Shown in pieces: positions 1 through 11,045 of a stretch of 64,000 nucleotides of DNA (positions are counted from its first letter, which is position 1; each line of letters starts with the position of its first letter). Position numbers and translations under genes: made by a program. The notes under the pieces were generated by a model that saw nothing but the letters and a program-made list of their open reading frames with translations, had not been told where the DNA came from and did no database searches. Source of the stretch: Gracilaria vermiculophylla (lineage: Eukaryota > Rhodophyta > Florideophyceae > Gracilariales > Gracilariaceae); NCBI GenBank assembly GCA_019155205.2, contig JAHNZQ020000016.1:2472847-2536846 (forward strand), written 5' to 3'.

Positions 1-1140
1 AGGGAAATGTCCTATGATTTTGAAACGGTTTTTTAACTTGAAGTTTTTTGAAAACTAATTTTGGTAGCACTACAGTACTAAAAACGATGATTTGCATCAA
101 AATGCCAGGTGTCCTATAATTTTGAAAGACTTTACGTGAGCTCCTCTTCCACTACGCAGAAACGCTATTCAAGTTGTGGCCAAGTTCCGACCTCTGTAGT
201 TTTTACCGTTAACTTTTAAATTAGCCAACTTCCTTAACAAGCCTTACTGATCTGCAAGCGCTGTATCCGACACAACCAATCGGTAGCCGTACGTCTGCCA
301 GCCATCTTGTGCCTACAGTTCTTTCCGTGCTGCCCTTATCATTCCGCGTACCATTTTATCTTTTGTTCTAGGTTGAGAAACTACTTTGCTTCCTAGATCC
401 GGTGCTGAACGTATGCCTACCAATAAATTCCGCCCGCGCCGCTCGCTATACCAAAATGCAATGTTCTTCGAACCTCTCAACACAGCATTGAAAAATTGAT
501 CGCCATGTTTCATAGTCGCTGAAGAGGACGTAAAGAGACATCTAAAGAAGTAGACGCCACAAACTGAGGGTTTCAACATGAATACTGTTTTTCCTAATTT
601 GTTGATGCAAAGCTTCAATAATGTTCGCAACAAGCTTGAAAGCCATGTATCATAAAGCACGAGTGAGTACCAGGTTTTACTTTTTTCAAAGCTTTTAGCT
701 ACATTTTGGCTTCATTATCCCCACAAATACGGCGGGCTTTATACAAAAGTGGTAGTTCCCTGCTTCGCTGTGAGCCCTCAATTCAACCTTCCGAAGGTTT
801 TGGGGCCCTCAGCTGGTCAATCAAATTAAATGCGTTCGCAAAGGCCTCAGTGTTATTGAATTTGCTTTATGTATTCTACTCATTTCGTCAAGATGGTCGG
901 CCATTTAATTTCCGGAACTGAAGAATAAAGGCAGTTTTCATGGTATATCATTATAATGGAAATATCGGTTTAAGCATAATGCTCAACTACGGTTTTCGAA
1001 CACCCTAGAGATTTGTCAATTACTATCTGTTACTGTATGAATCCTTCTGATTCAAGTTTATAGTCATATACATTTTCTGTACTTTATATATCAATCTCTT
1101 TTATCTAAATCTTTGACTTGAGCCTACTCATAATCTATGC
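1..1140. other. Intergenic, no convincing gene
   Basis: AT-rich DNA. A short motif (tcctatgattttgaaa and tcctataattttgaaa) occurs twice about 100 bp apart near the window edge. A 115-codon minus-strand frame at 313-660 has a basic C-terminal half, but I recognise no family and do not call it a gene. The 71-codon plus-strand frame at 706-921 looks like chance. Confidence 0.5.
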
Positions 1141-1735
1141 GTGCCAACGGGAGGTGTATTGCAGCATGTAGGTCGACGTGCTCCGTTGTGTGCCGGCGCG
1201 GGGTGCTCCAGGCCGAATAAATTGCACTCACTGCTTGTGCCCTTCTCGCCACCTTCGTTCGTCGATGGGGCGCACGAGGCGAGACACCTTCCTCCCGAAG
1301 CACTTGCCTTTGCGTGCGTCCTCTCCGCCTGTACGCTATTCTGCACCGAGACTCCCCGCGCCGTCTGCTACACTACCGTAGGGGTCGGGCGTTGGGCAGC
1401 GTCGTTGCTGCCGCAACGGCGCGCGCGCCACTTTTGCGCCGCACGGCGCGTCGTGGCGAGCGGCCGCTGCACATTCGTTACACGTTGCGTTCACCGCTCG
1501 TAGCGCGGGCGGCGCGCGCCGCGCGCCGCGTCGCCGCGGAGAGGCGCCGCCCTTACAGCGGCGCGGTCGCGAGACGACGCCACGCGGCGGCGCGCGGTCG
1601 TCGCGCCGCCCCTTGGAGTGCGCAGCGCCGCTGGCAGCGCCGCTGGCAGCGGCCGCCGAGTGGCGACCTGCGAGCGCGCCGCCGCCTCCGCCCGCGCCGC
1701 CCGCGCTGCTCGCGCTGCCCGCGCTGCTCCCGCCC

Positions 1736-2035
1736 ATGAGCCGCCCGCCGCCGCCGCCCGCGCGCCGCATGGCGCAGCTGTGGGAGGCGCGCCTGGCGCG
1801 CGACGCCGCCGCCGCCGCCGCCGCCGCGCACGCGTCGCCGTCGCCATCGTCGCCGCCGCCGCCGCCGCCGCGCGCAAAGCCACGCGCCGCGCCGCGGCTG
1901 CTGGACGCCTGCTCGCCCGTGTCCAGCACGCGCGCCTCCTCGCCCGCGCCGCCCTCTCCTCCCCCCCCCCCCCCCCCCCCCCGCCCCCCCCGCCCCCCCC
2001 CCCCCTCCCCCCCCCCCCCCTCCCCCCCCCCCCGC

Positions 2036-2083
<48 letters not shown>

Positions 2084-2272
2084 CCGCCGCCGCCGCCGCT
2101 GCCGCGCGCCGCGCTCGCCGCGCAGCTGGCCGCGCTGCGCCGCGAGCTGGCGCGCGTCGACGCGCGCATGCGCCGCGTCGACGCGCGCCTGCGCCTCGCC
2201 GCCGCGCGCCTGCGCCGCGTGCGCGTGCCGCGCGCGCGCGCCGCCGCGCTGCCGCGCGCGCCGCCGCCGCCG

Positions 2273-2303
<31 letters not shown>

Positions 2304-2317
2304 GCGCCGTCCGCTGA
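1736..2317 (+). CDS. Possible proline-rich coiled-coil protein in GC-rich island
   Basis: Function unknown. From the ATG at 1,736 the frame gives about 193 residues. It has a Pro/Ala/Arg-rich start, a short segment beginning MAQLWEARLARD, a long polyproline stretch encoded by the poly-C tract, and a Leu/Arg-rich segment (LAAQLAALRRELARVDARM and following) that looks like an amphipathic helix or coiled coil. The protein ends in another polyproline stretch. Composition alone keeps most frames open on both strands here, so openness is weak evidence. I prefer this frame because its helical segment has a heptad-like pattern rather than simple repeats. The exact length of the poly-C tract is uncertain and would change the frame. 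It may not be a gene. Confidence 0.28.
1961..2082. repeat. Poly-C tract
   Basis: About 120 bp of nearly pure cytosine with only a few G or T interruptions. The longest uninterrupted run is more than 40 bases (about 2,038-2,082). Such tracts are copy-number unstable and hard to sequence, so the printed length should not be trusted. Confidence 0.95.
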
Positions 2318-2644
2318 GCGCGCGCGCGCGCGCGCTTCGCGGCGCGTGCCGCTCGCCCGAGCAGTGGCGCCGCGCGCCCGTTGCGCCGTCGCGCAGACTG
2401 GGGGCGCGACGCGCGAGCGCTGGCAGCCGGCTGCCGTGCTCTGGGCGCGCGTCTGTCGTGGCGGGTGCGCGCGCGACAAACGGGCGCGCAGCACGCGGGT
2501 GGCACGCAGTGCGTGTGGCGAACTTGCAGCTCAGCAGCGGAGCAGCGCACTCGGTGCGCGTTGCGTGCGCACCGGTGTCGACTTGCGCGCGGGATTCGGG
2601 GGGAGCTGTGGAGCGGTTGGTGGCTCGGGCGTTGCTGAACGCGG

Positions 2645-2734
2645 CAGGTGGGCGACATGGTGCAGGACGGGGAGGCACTGAGAACGAGACAGGTGGGCGA
2701 CATGGTGCAGGACGGGGACGCACTGAGAACGAGA
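2645..2734 (+). repeat. 45-bp tandem duplication
   Basis: Two adjacent 45-bp copies (2,645-2,689 and 2,690-2,734), starting caggtgggcgacatggtgca, differ at about one position (ggag/ggac). A third copy breaks off after a few bases. The period is a multiple of three, but no gene is supported here. Confidence 0.9.
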
Positions 2735-2740
2735 CAGGTG

Positions 2741-5700
2741 TGCGGGAGAGGGCGATGGCAGATGCGGCGCGGTGGTTCGGAAACGCGCATGTCATTAATA
2801 TTGCAATGCGGATGGACAGGTTGGTGCTGATTTGCAAATTGTAGATGTGTTTGATCTAGAAGTGATTGCAAAAGTTGATGTACAGTACTTGATGTGTCGG
2901 GAATGCGATGGAGCTGGGTTTGGTATGTCAAATGGGAGATGGGTTGAATGAGGGGAAATGAAGATGGCGATTGTTACTGGATGGAAGTAGGGGTGTGGCT
3001 GATAATGGAGGTCCGCTTAGAGCAGCACAGTGAGGTGTTCGAAGCAAGACAAACCGGAGGTGACACTGTGATGGAGGGCTTCGGTGGCGCAACACGCATA
3101 TGTACAGTGTACCTGTATGCGGCGCCTTCACTTGCGACTGGTTGCTTGGGATGACAGAAATCATAAATGAGCGACAAATTGCGATAATTTCTGAAAACTC
3201 ATGAAAATCCGTGCAAAACTGACTTTGTACTTGGCCAACCATCACGCTGCTCGCAAAAAAGGGCACGTCTGTTTGCCAATAAGCGTGTGCCATGCGCCAG
3301 CTCACGGCGCCGCAGCGCGCTGCACACGTGTGCTGTACGAGGCCGACGTGGCGCATTGTGGCGCGCTTGCAGCTCCACACGTCGCCGCTGCTCCCTCTCA
3401 TGCACAATCTCAGCGTCGCAACGCCGTGGCGCCGCCGAAATGTGCCGCAACGACATTAGTGCCGCCCTGCATGCACCGTGCTTCTCGTACACGCAGCCAC
3501 AGTGGGGTGCTCTCCCTCGTCCCTCAGCCGCACTCCTCTTCGACCCAGTGCCCGTTTTCCTGTCATACACCGAACGGTGCTGCACACATGTCACCCGCCG
3601 CCCCTTGTCCCCCGCAGTCCGTCATGAGCCCAGCCATTGCGCACACACGTTCATTACAACTGCTGCCAATCCCCTCAAACCTCAACTAAAACCTTCCATA
3701 TCACCCCTTCTCTCTGTGAAAACTTCCCGTTCGCGCCACACCGCCCGTGCCTCGTACCATAACTACCGTCCGATGTTTTGAGCGCACATGCACCTCAGCA
3801 CATGTACTTTTGCCGCATTCGTCGTCCGAAACAATTCATTAATCTTTTCTTTTGTTCGCCAAAGCGTGTGCGCCATGCACACTGATTATGCACCCCCTGC
3901 CTTTATGCTTCACGTGCATGGCCAATAGCGACGCCTCCTTTACAAAACGTCCGCAATGCCTCATCCTAATCCTCACATTTTACAACAACAGTCCGCCTGT
4001 GAGCAAAACGCTTCATTCATAGCACAAACATGACTATCGTTTGCACTCAAAACGGCCGTTTTGCTCACCCGCAAACATTCAACCTCTTGGTCCAATACCA
4101 CGAACGGCCGCATCAACGTCTACGTTACAATGCTTAAAGCTTTCAGCGATGCATTTAGTTTATCATTTTTTGCCTCCGACCAGCTCAATCACAGCAACCC
4201 TGTGACCGAGTTGCGACCATTTTCCAACAGTTGAGCCCCCGCACTTTTGATGAACGGGTAGCAGCTTTCGAACTGTTCACATGATGATACCCAACCTCAC
4301 ACCTCCACTTGCGTTCACAATAATGCATTTGCCTTCAATCACCATCTTGCTTATTTGGTGTACATCCATCACTTCAGCTTTGATTGAATCATTTCAATGA
4401 CGCTGCGTTAAAGTACGTGCGTGAGTATCGTACCAGCAGCATATTTGTCCTCAGCTGCGCTTGAATATCCGCAAAGCTTCGTCACCTTCTTCAATGCTTG
4501 TTCCATTGTGTTGTGCAAATAGCTGCTTATCCTCGGCTTCGAATCTTTGCATTCGTTTTGACTTTGTTTGTTTTTTCATAAACCTCATTCTTATGCTTTT
4601 GATGCCGCTCGCAATGGCAGTATCATAATAGACGACTTAGATTGCAGCCGCCGCATCGACAATTGCGTATCGTACACCATGCAAAAACATTCGCTCGACG
4701 GTATCGACAGTCGTACACTCTTAAAGACCACAAATCATTCCAGCGACTTCAACTTGAACAAAACTTGTATCTTTCGTTGTGGTACCAGCCATGAGGTCCA
4801 TTGCTGCGTCCAATCCCCCCACACTGCTTTGTTTTTTAAAATCCTTTCATCTGCGAAAGAAGGAGATGATGCGTCTCCTTCATGCCACCGTTTCTATCCC
4901 GTTCAATAGCTCTACGATATGCCGAAACTATCAAAATGTGATTATGCCTTAGAGATAGCAATTATAGCTTCAGGAACTGCCCTTCGGACATGAGTGCTAC
5001 TGCTTGCATTTTGAGAGTAAAAGAGGGCTTCCACATCCCGAAAGTTTCCGAAAGATGATAAAAACGTTAACGTTCGAGACATTCGCTTGTCTCTTCCAGA
5101 CACTCCCGAAAAACGTCGTTTGTGATCGATATCAAAAATCATGTCACCCAGCCTGGTGCCTCTGTCGCAAAATGAGACCAGCGGGTGGTTCATAGACCCT
5201 CAGCAAATCCCTTGCTTTGGATTACTAGAGTATTGTCTTAGCACTCGCAGAAGTCTCGAGTACTAAGCACTGCTTCGAGTAAGTTGAACACACTTAGTGC
5301 ACTCCGTCAAAATCAGCTGCAAAACGCGCTGTGGTTTGACTGACACAAACCTCACAATCAAGTTGCAAATGCAACATTTGAATGCAGCATAGACACAAAG
5401 CAAACCAATTGCAGTGCACACGACAGAGGTACCAACACTGTTGGTCAACATCCTCTGCATTGGAATTCACAACAGAGCAAATCGAGCAATATTGCGGGTG
5501 AATTCGAAGCATGAACGTGACTGGACTCCACTTTAATGCAAATCACAAGTACCGACAGTGTGCAATTATCATGTTCTTCCGGGCCATGGCGTTCCTCTTT
5601 GACGGAATTTGTATGTGTCACCAAAAAAGATCTTACGTTTTTCTTTGGTGTTTAGTCATCATAGCCAGTCCCTGGTTTCTCATTTCCATATAAATACCAG

Positions 5701-5814
5701 TTTGCCCTTTTACCTTGTCATCCACCAGTCTGCTGAATCCAACTGTCGCCTCCACATTCTATTGGAAAACAAAAGTTCGGTGGATTTGCTTTCTGTACCA
5801 GTTTGCGCACCACA
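2741..5814. other. Intergenic, no supported gene
   Basis: Many short overlapping frames lie on both strands (for example 2,928-3,407 minus, 3,287-3,781 plus, 4,568-4,909 plus). None shows a recognisable domain or biased composition. I see no RNA gene or mobile-element end. Confidence 0.5.
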
Positions 5815-7401
5815 ATGCAAAAGTTTATATCCGCAATCAGCTTCATTTTTGGTTTCTTCCGACGGGAAAATCCATCCTCATTTATGGATGACACTTCCTC
5901 CCTCGCGAGCTCCGTCGATTCCATCGACATACCGCTCATTCCCCCTCCCTTTCTACAGTTTTATCCCCAACCTGAGGTTAGAACCCATTATCAAGCAACA
6001 TTGACCCGAACACATGCTGATCAAAAGCATTTGGAGAAGAAGATGAGCAAATTTGTGCAAGGTTGCACTCAGAGAGAGGGCAAAACAGAGGCAAGAAACT
6101 GTCAAGGAGATCGAAGTAGCACGAGTGTGGATAGGCCGAGAAGCAATGCTAGAGGGCGTAAGGCATGGAATTCCGAGTACCATGGAACCCGTGCCCCCGG
6201 AAAGAGTCCCCAAAAGCGGAAAGACTGCCCAGACGGAAAAGATAACGAGCGTATAGGTAGGGTCGACCAAAGGCAACATATCCGAGAATTGAACGAACCA
6301 CTAAGCAGGGCTCCAGAGAAAACGCATCAAAACCGACAACGTCACGGTAGAGAAGAAGGTCGACAGCGAGTTGGTGTCAATGAGTCGACGAAAGATTGCG
6401 GCAGAGAGAATAGTCGGGAGTCGGGCGTTTGCAACATCGAGCCTATCGGCGACGAACGCAGAGAACATGGACGAGAGGCCGATCGTTTCAACAAAGTAAG
6501 GGGCGACCATGGCCGAGAGGAAGACCGATATCGCGGTCGTGTCATGAACGAGCCAGACGGAAACTACCGCCGACAAAATGGCCGAGACATCGATGGTTTT
6601 TACATAGCAAGGGGCGACGATGGTAGAGAGGAGCGAGAGCGCGGTCGGGTCGAGAACAAGACGAACGGTAACTACCGCCACAGCGAAAATGGGCGAGAAG
6701 GCGGTCGTCTTAATGAAAGAAGACGAGAATGGGGCAGACTGGAACATCAAGGGGGCGGCCATGCGATGAACGAGCCATACGGAAACTACCGCCGACAAAA
6801 TGGCCGAGACATCGATGGTTATTACAAAGCAAGGGGTGACGATGGTAGAGAAGACCGGGAGCGCGGTCGGGTCGAGGACCAGCCGAACAGTAACTATCGC
6901 CACAGAGACAATGGGCGAGAAGGCGGTCGTCGTAATAAAGGAAGACGAGACTGGGGCAGACTGGAACATCAAGGGGGCGGCCATGCGATGAACGAGCCAT
7001 GCGGAAACTACCGCCGAGAAAATGGCCGACACCGCGATCGTATCAATGACGGAAAGGGGGACGATGGTAGAGAAGACCGAGAGCGCGGTCGTGTCGAGAA
7101 CAAGCCGAACAGTAACTTCCGCCACAGAGAAAATGGGCGAGATGGTGTTCGTATGAATGAAAGAGGAAACGACCACGGTAGACAGGAACATCAAGAGCGT
7201 GGTTATGTCAAGAATGAGCTACGGAACGATTACAGCAGAAAAACAGGTCAGAAGCGCGGCTATGGCAATAATGATTCAAGTGATCAATATAGAGATCGTC
7301 CGCGTGGTCGCAGGGGTCGCGGTGGTCGCAGAAACCAGCACAGCCGCGTTGGGAACTATGATCACAATAGCCGGCATCATGGACCATATCGCTCGTTTTG
7401 A
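5815..7401 (+). CDS. Arg/Gly/Asp-rich repeat protein, unknown function
   Basis: I do not recognise this 528-residue protein. The first ATG of the frame is at 5,815; the frame is open a few codons upstream but without an ATG. The first 20 residues include a hydrophobic stretch (FISAISFIFGFF), then an acidic/serine segment, then a long very hydrophilic region rich in Arg, Gly, Asp, Asn and Glu. Three tandem 74-residue units start with MNEP (DNA period 222 bp at 6,544, 6,766 and 6,988) and a degenerate unit follows. Each unit carries motifs such as GNYRRQNGR, GDDGRE, RERGRVE and RLEHQGGGHAMNEP. The C-terminus is RGG-like (RPRGRRGRGGRR) and then His/Asn-rich. Composition suggests a disordered, possibly RNA-binding or secreted matrix protein; that is inference. 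The preserved frame across diverged repeats argues it is a real gene. Confidence 0.6.
   Translation: MQKFISAISFIFGFFRRENPSSFMDDTSSLASSVDSIDIPLIPPPFLQFYPQPEVRTHYQATLTRTHADQKHLEKKMSKFVQGCTQREGKTEARNCQGDRSSTSVDRPRSNARGRKAWNSEYHGTRAPGKSPQKRKDCPDGKDNERIGRVDQRQHIRELNEPLSRAPEKTHQNRQRHGREEGRQRVGVNESTKDCGRENSRESGVCNIEPIGDERREHGREADRFNKVRGDHGREEDRYRGRVMNEPDGNYRRQNGRDIDGFYIARGDDGREERERGRVENKTNGNYRHSENGREGGRLNERRREWGRLEHQGGGHAMNEPYGNYRRQNGRDIDGYYKARGDDGREDRERGRVEDQPNSNYRHRDNGREGGRRNKGRRDWGRLEHQGGGHAMNEPCGNYRRENGRHRDRINDGKGDDGREDRERGRVENKPNSNFRHRENGRDGVRMNERGNDHGRQEHQERGYVKNELRNDYSRKTGQKRGYGNNDSSDQYRDRPRGRRGRGGRRNQHSRVGNYDHNSRHHGPYRSF
6544..7209 (+). repeat. Three 222-bp in-frame tandem repeats
   Basis: Units begin at atgaacgagcca, at 6,544, 6,766 and 6,988, exactly 222 bp (74 codons) apart. 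Copies differ at scattered positions. The first two share caaaatggccgagacatcga; the third diverges there. They lie inside the Arg/Gly/Asp-rich repeat gene. Confidence 0.92.
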
Positions 7402-7745
7402 CGGTGGCGAACAGGAAAGACATTAGGAAGAAAAAGCAAACACCATCGCTACCCTGGGTACGGAAAGCTTTACCCCAGAGTTCATCTGCATGAGCATCGG
7501 TCCGGCTAGTCGATGTACTTCATTCGCTTGCGTCATTCTATAAAGCGAAAAACAAAACCTTCCCCATAAACTGTTGACGCGCGACACTTGGAAGGCTGAC
7601 TGCACGGTCGCCTCGCCTCAATCATCGTCGGAAGATTGAGGCCACCGTCGCACGGGTTTCCTCGGCTCCGAAGCGCCGCTATTAAAGTGCTCTATCTCGT
7701 CACAGCCGCCCGCTCCGCCGCTCAGCCTCCACAACCCGCGTACTG
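7402..7745. other. Short intergenic
   Basis: No gene seen. The stretch separates the repeat-protein gene from the decayed TrmO-like gene. Confidence 0.5.
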
Positions 7746-8460
7746 ATGCAGCACGCTAAAACCCAGGACCTGTCCGGTTGCGCTCATAAGGCCTCCGCAC
7801 TGGCACGGAGTGACGCTCAGCCACCATCACCGCCGTCGCAAACTCTCCAAGACCACATCGCCGCTAGGCGCCGCGAGAGGCCTCCCGTACGCTGTACGAA
7901 AAACTTTGAAACCCCCCACACCGTCACATTGCGCACAATTGGCATCGTCCGCTCGCCGAACAAGGTTCGTTCGCTCCCGAACAATCAAACAGACAGCCAC
8001 CGCGCTTGGAAAGGTATTAAGCGTGCGCACCGTCACCGATGCGGATGTGGGAAACTGCAAGAACGCTTCGGGACGCCTAGGCAGCCAAACGTGACCCACC
8101 GCACTCTAGGTAACGAAGAGCAGCGCGCTACGACTGAGCTCTTCAAGCGTGACCCTCTATTGCTGGTACGAACTCGCGCTCCGCTGCCTGGCGCAGTTTG
8201 AATGCTGCTGGGTCTTGTCCTTCTTTCATCTTAACCAGGTCTTCAATCCGTTGGTGATCCCGCCACGCGGTCCGCTACAGAAACAAGGCGTTATCCCCAC
8301 GCGAGCCCGGCACCGACCCAACTCGATAGGCTTGTCTTGCATTTGCGTGACCGCTGTTGATGAGTAGACAGGGGCTATCCACCTTTGAGGCGTTGATCTA
8401 CTGGATGGTACCCTTGGTACCCCGGTTTTGGGTGAAGCTATGCAAGTCTCACACGCCGAC
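7746..8460 (+). pseudogene. Decayed TrmO/TsaA-family tRNA methyltransferase
   Basis: Family knowledge: TrmO methylates N6 of t6A37 in certain tRNAs. Pieces of the family signature appear in order on the plus strand. LRTIGIVRSP (about 7,929-7,958) and FGTPRQP (about 8,066-8,086) are in one frame. WVLSFFHLN (about 8,209-8,235), PPRG with KQGVIPTRA, RHRPNSIGLS (8,308-8,337) and GVDLLDGT (about 8,389-8,412) are in another. Between IGIVRSP and FGTPRQ there are about 33 extra codons where the family has almost none. I found no GT...AG pair that removes them in frame. The frame shifts between 8,087 and 8,208, then a TAG (8,365) and a TGA (8,386) interrupt the conserved domain. A small duplication (ggtaccc twice) follows GVDLLDGT, and the C-terminal part is not recognisable. 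I read this as a pseudogene; unusual splicing is the alternative. Confidence 0.72.
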
Positions 8461-9373
8461 GTTAGTCAGGTCATGTTTGGTAAACATGCCTTCCGTTTGC
8501 TGTTTTTGGAGCTAAGGTTTCCAAAGACTTGCTCCAGCTCAATCATCGCGAGGCGACGCCCTCTTTTATTGTCAGAACAACACCAATTCCTTCATTTTCG
8601 AGGTGAACGACTCAAAACATTTCTTGTCAAGGGAGCTCGGCAGTCGATCGACCATTGATGTGCTATTACGAGCATACGAGTGACGGGCATGAAAGTTTAT
8701 GTTTTTCAAAATCTCAATTTTTTTTTCATAATCCCCTGCTGGAACACGCCTTGTAATGTCATTCGGCCTTTTTCATGTTACAATTGCCTACCAAACATAG
8801 GTTTGTAGAAAACGCATATTATCCAGATCGAAGTGCAAACATTCAACAATAACATGAACTACTGCAACTGCACATCTTCTTCAGATTTACTTTAGCCCTG
8901 TACCCTATCCCGTCACATCTAAATATGCTGTGCAAAACGATAAGACCACCTCAAAACTACATCTAAAGTTCAACAGGGTTCCCTTCTTTTTAAGAGAAAC
9001 TGCGCAGCAAAGTACTGAATAAGAACGAGGCGTCAAAACACACATTATATCGCTGAAACACATTCTACGTTGCTGCACAAGAACAAAATCACAAATTACA
9101 TCTGTTTAACAATCTAGGCCCGCTTCAAATACTCGTGTAAAATTAATTTTTTGACATTTGGAATCTATCCTACTTTAAGCCTGTGTAACTATGGAAAAAA
9201 AGTTTTTAAGAATACTTACTCCTTTTTTAAAATAAAAGTCCACCTCCCCATGAGAATAGATATGCAACATTTTGAGGGAAGAAAACCAACCATTCTATCC
9301 CTACTTTATATATCGTTGCTGAAAGCTCCGAAAAATTTTTTAAAGCACTCAGGAATTCCAAAGCAGTTGCGTT
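8461..9373. other. AT-rich intergenic
   Basis: No gene. The stretch has many homopolymer T/A runs and ends at the left edge of the outer retrotransposon LTR. Confidence 0.55.
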
Positions 9374-9687
9374 TATGGTACGATCAGTTCTTCTTTCGAG
9401 ATGGTAGTGCACAACGTCCGTTAGGAATCTTTGCTGACTGCAAAGGCGCGAGTTCCTACAGGTGGTCTCTGATAATCGCCACCACGAGCCTGGGGAACTC
9501 TGAAAGGGAATCCGCCAACACCAAGCGGAACAGGAGATTCATTGGGCGGACAATGCTCCTACAGGCGCTACTACGAGGTGACGTGGGGATCAACGGCTTA
9601 GAAACCTTAGGATGTTCGACGAGAGTCCCCAACCGGAAAAATAGGCGTAGATTCAATGGCGTTTGGTCTACTTCCCCAGAGGAGGAG
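9374..9687 (-). repeat. Element 1 3' LTR, outer part
   Basis: Aligns with the first ~314 bases (plus-strand view) of the family LTR, with the terminal tgtggtac eroded to tatggtac. It is interrupted at 9,687 by the solo LTR and continues from about 10,246 to 10,484. Confidence 0.85.
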
Positions 9688-10240
9688 TGTGGTACTGTCA
9701 GCCCTCCTGTCGAGGTAGTAAAGCACAACGTCCGTTAGGAGTTTTTGTTGACTCCAAAGGCGCGTATTCGTAAAGGTGGTCTCCGGTATCCGCTGTTGCG
9801 AGCCGGGGGAATTCTTAAAGGGGATCCGCAAACACCAAGCGGAGGGGAGGTTCACCGGGCGTACAATGCTCCTACGGGCGCTGCTATGATGCGACCTGGA
9901 GATCGACGGCTTGGAAACCTGCGTAGGTAGTCAAGGGACTCCAACCGGAAAAGTAGAAGAAGGCTCAAGGGTGCTTCTCTTTACTTCCCCAGAGGTGGAG
10001 CTCAACCGGCAGATTAAATATCAAGCCGGGAGACCGCCTCGGCAGGTCGCACTACTGTGCTAATTACCTGCATAACATATCTAAAATAAATAATAAATTC
10101 TACCGTACCTCAAGGATACTGTAGCGCACGCGGGCGAGATCATGCACCACGTGGCCCAGCTATTAAATTACGAAGCCTCCTTAGTAATATTATACCTTAG
10201 GGCCAAACCACCGTATTTCCGTAGGAGCCACTATACTTCA
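9688..10240. mobile_element. Solo LTR with 5-bp target duplication
   Basis: A complete 553-bp LTR starting tgtggtactgtcag and ending ctatacttca. It is flanked on both sides by AGGAG (9,683-9,687 and 10,241-10,245). It sits inside the older element 1 LTR, whose sequence resumes immediately (ctcgaccggcagattaag). A lone LTR with a duplication is the usual scar of LTR-LTR recombination after insertion. Confidence 0.9.
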
Positions 10241-10484
10241 AGGAGCTCGACCGGCAGATTAAGTACCACGCCTGGAGCCCGCTTCGGCAAATTTCACTTC
10301 TGTAGTATTTACCTGCACAAATTAACTAAAAAAATCTAAATTCCACTGTTCCTCAATGGTAGTGTAGCGCACGTGGGCCGAATAATGCACCACGCGGCTC
10401 ATTTGATAAAAATACGAACCCTCCTTGGGAATACCCCGTCGTAATGCTACATGACAATATCGCCTTAGGATCTACATTACTACA
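10241..10484 (-). repeat. Element 1 3' LTR, inner part
   Basis: The first five bases are the second target-duplication copy. The rest matches the second half of the family LTR and ends in tactaca, next to a polypurine tract. Confidence 0.85.
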
Positions 10485-10497
10485 TACCCTCTTTCCT
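10485..10497 (-). other. Polypurine tract of element 1
   Basis: On the minus strand a purine run (aggaaagagggta) abuts the 3' LTR. This is where plus-strand DNA synthesis is primed in LTR retrotransposons. Confidence 0.65.
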
Positions 10498-11045
10498 GAA
10501 TTGCCCCACGTCCTCGAGGTGCATCTCTTCACACATCCATCTTGAAGTGGCTCCTGACGGCGTGGATGCCATAACGATCTCCCCACTGTGCTACACAGCC
10601 CGCCTTCCGGGGAATCTTCCTGAACTCTCCGGCTTTGGCGCAGCTGACCGACCGCGGGTTTGGGTAGCTCTTTTGAGGCATTTTTCGGTACCTAACACGC
10701 CCAGGCCCAGTCTCACTTTCTCATTCTCGGTGCCCCCTCGCTGATGCTACAGCTTCATTTGGTGGTCCTTTCTTCCGCGCCGGCGTGCGTATTCCATGCG
10801 GCGATGACATTCTGCGTTCGCGGATGGGGCATGGGCCGGTCCGATCTGCTCGCCCGTTTCTCCCCGTAGTATGGTGCGGCGGTTGTTCACAACGCCCGAC
10901 GCTTCAATCCCCTCGAGGGTCTCCTATGGGGATTGCCTTGCCAGTGGCGTCCGATCGTGCACCCCAACCAGTGAAGGCGCCTCATTCATAGCCTTTTCTT
11001 CTATGTTGCCGTCGGTTCCCATTGGATATGAGCTAGGTCCTCGTC

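Larger units (their letters stand above)
1140..2640. other. Extreme GC-rich (CpG-dense) island
   Basis: About 1.5 kb dominated by gcg/cgc/gcc runs, flanked by AT-rich DNA on both sides. It is far richer in CpG than anything else in the window except the 5' end of the antiporter gene near 33.9-34.4 kb. It could be a promoter-type island, a coding region with extreme GC3, or structured repeat DNA. Confidence 0.8.

Noticed and set aside
13..55. Similarity between the window start (tttgaaacggtttttt...ttttgaaaac) and the TAPT1 exon near 41,720-41,760
   Set aside because: Short, low-complexity A/T-rich match; likely chance.
1336..2931. 531-codon and 448-codon minus-strand frames rich in Ala, Gly and Arg
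   Set aside because: Open only because of extreme GC content over simple repeats; mirror frames of the poly-C/GC island.
6301..7194. 297-codon minus-strand frame
   Set aside because: Shadow of the repeat-protein gene; its apparent hydrophobicity is the complement of the Arg/Asp-rich codons.
9688..10240. Possibility that this LTR is the true 3' end of element 1
   Set aside because: It is flanked by an AGGAG duplication and older LTR sequence continues on both sides up to the polypurine tract at 10,485.
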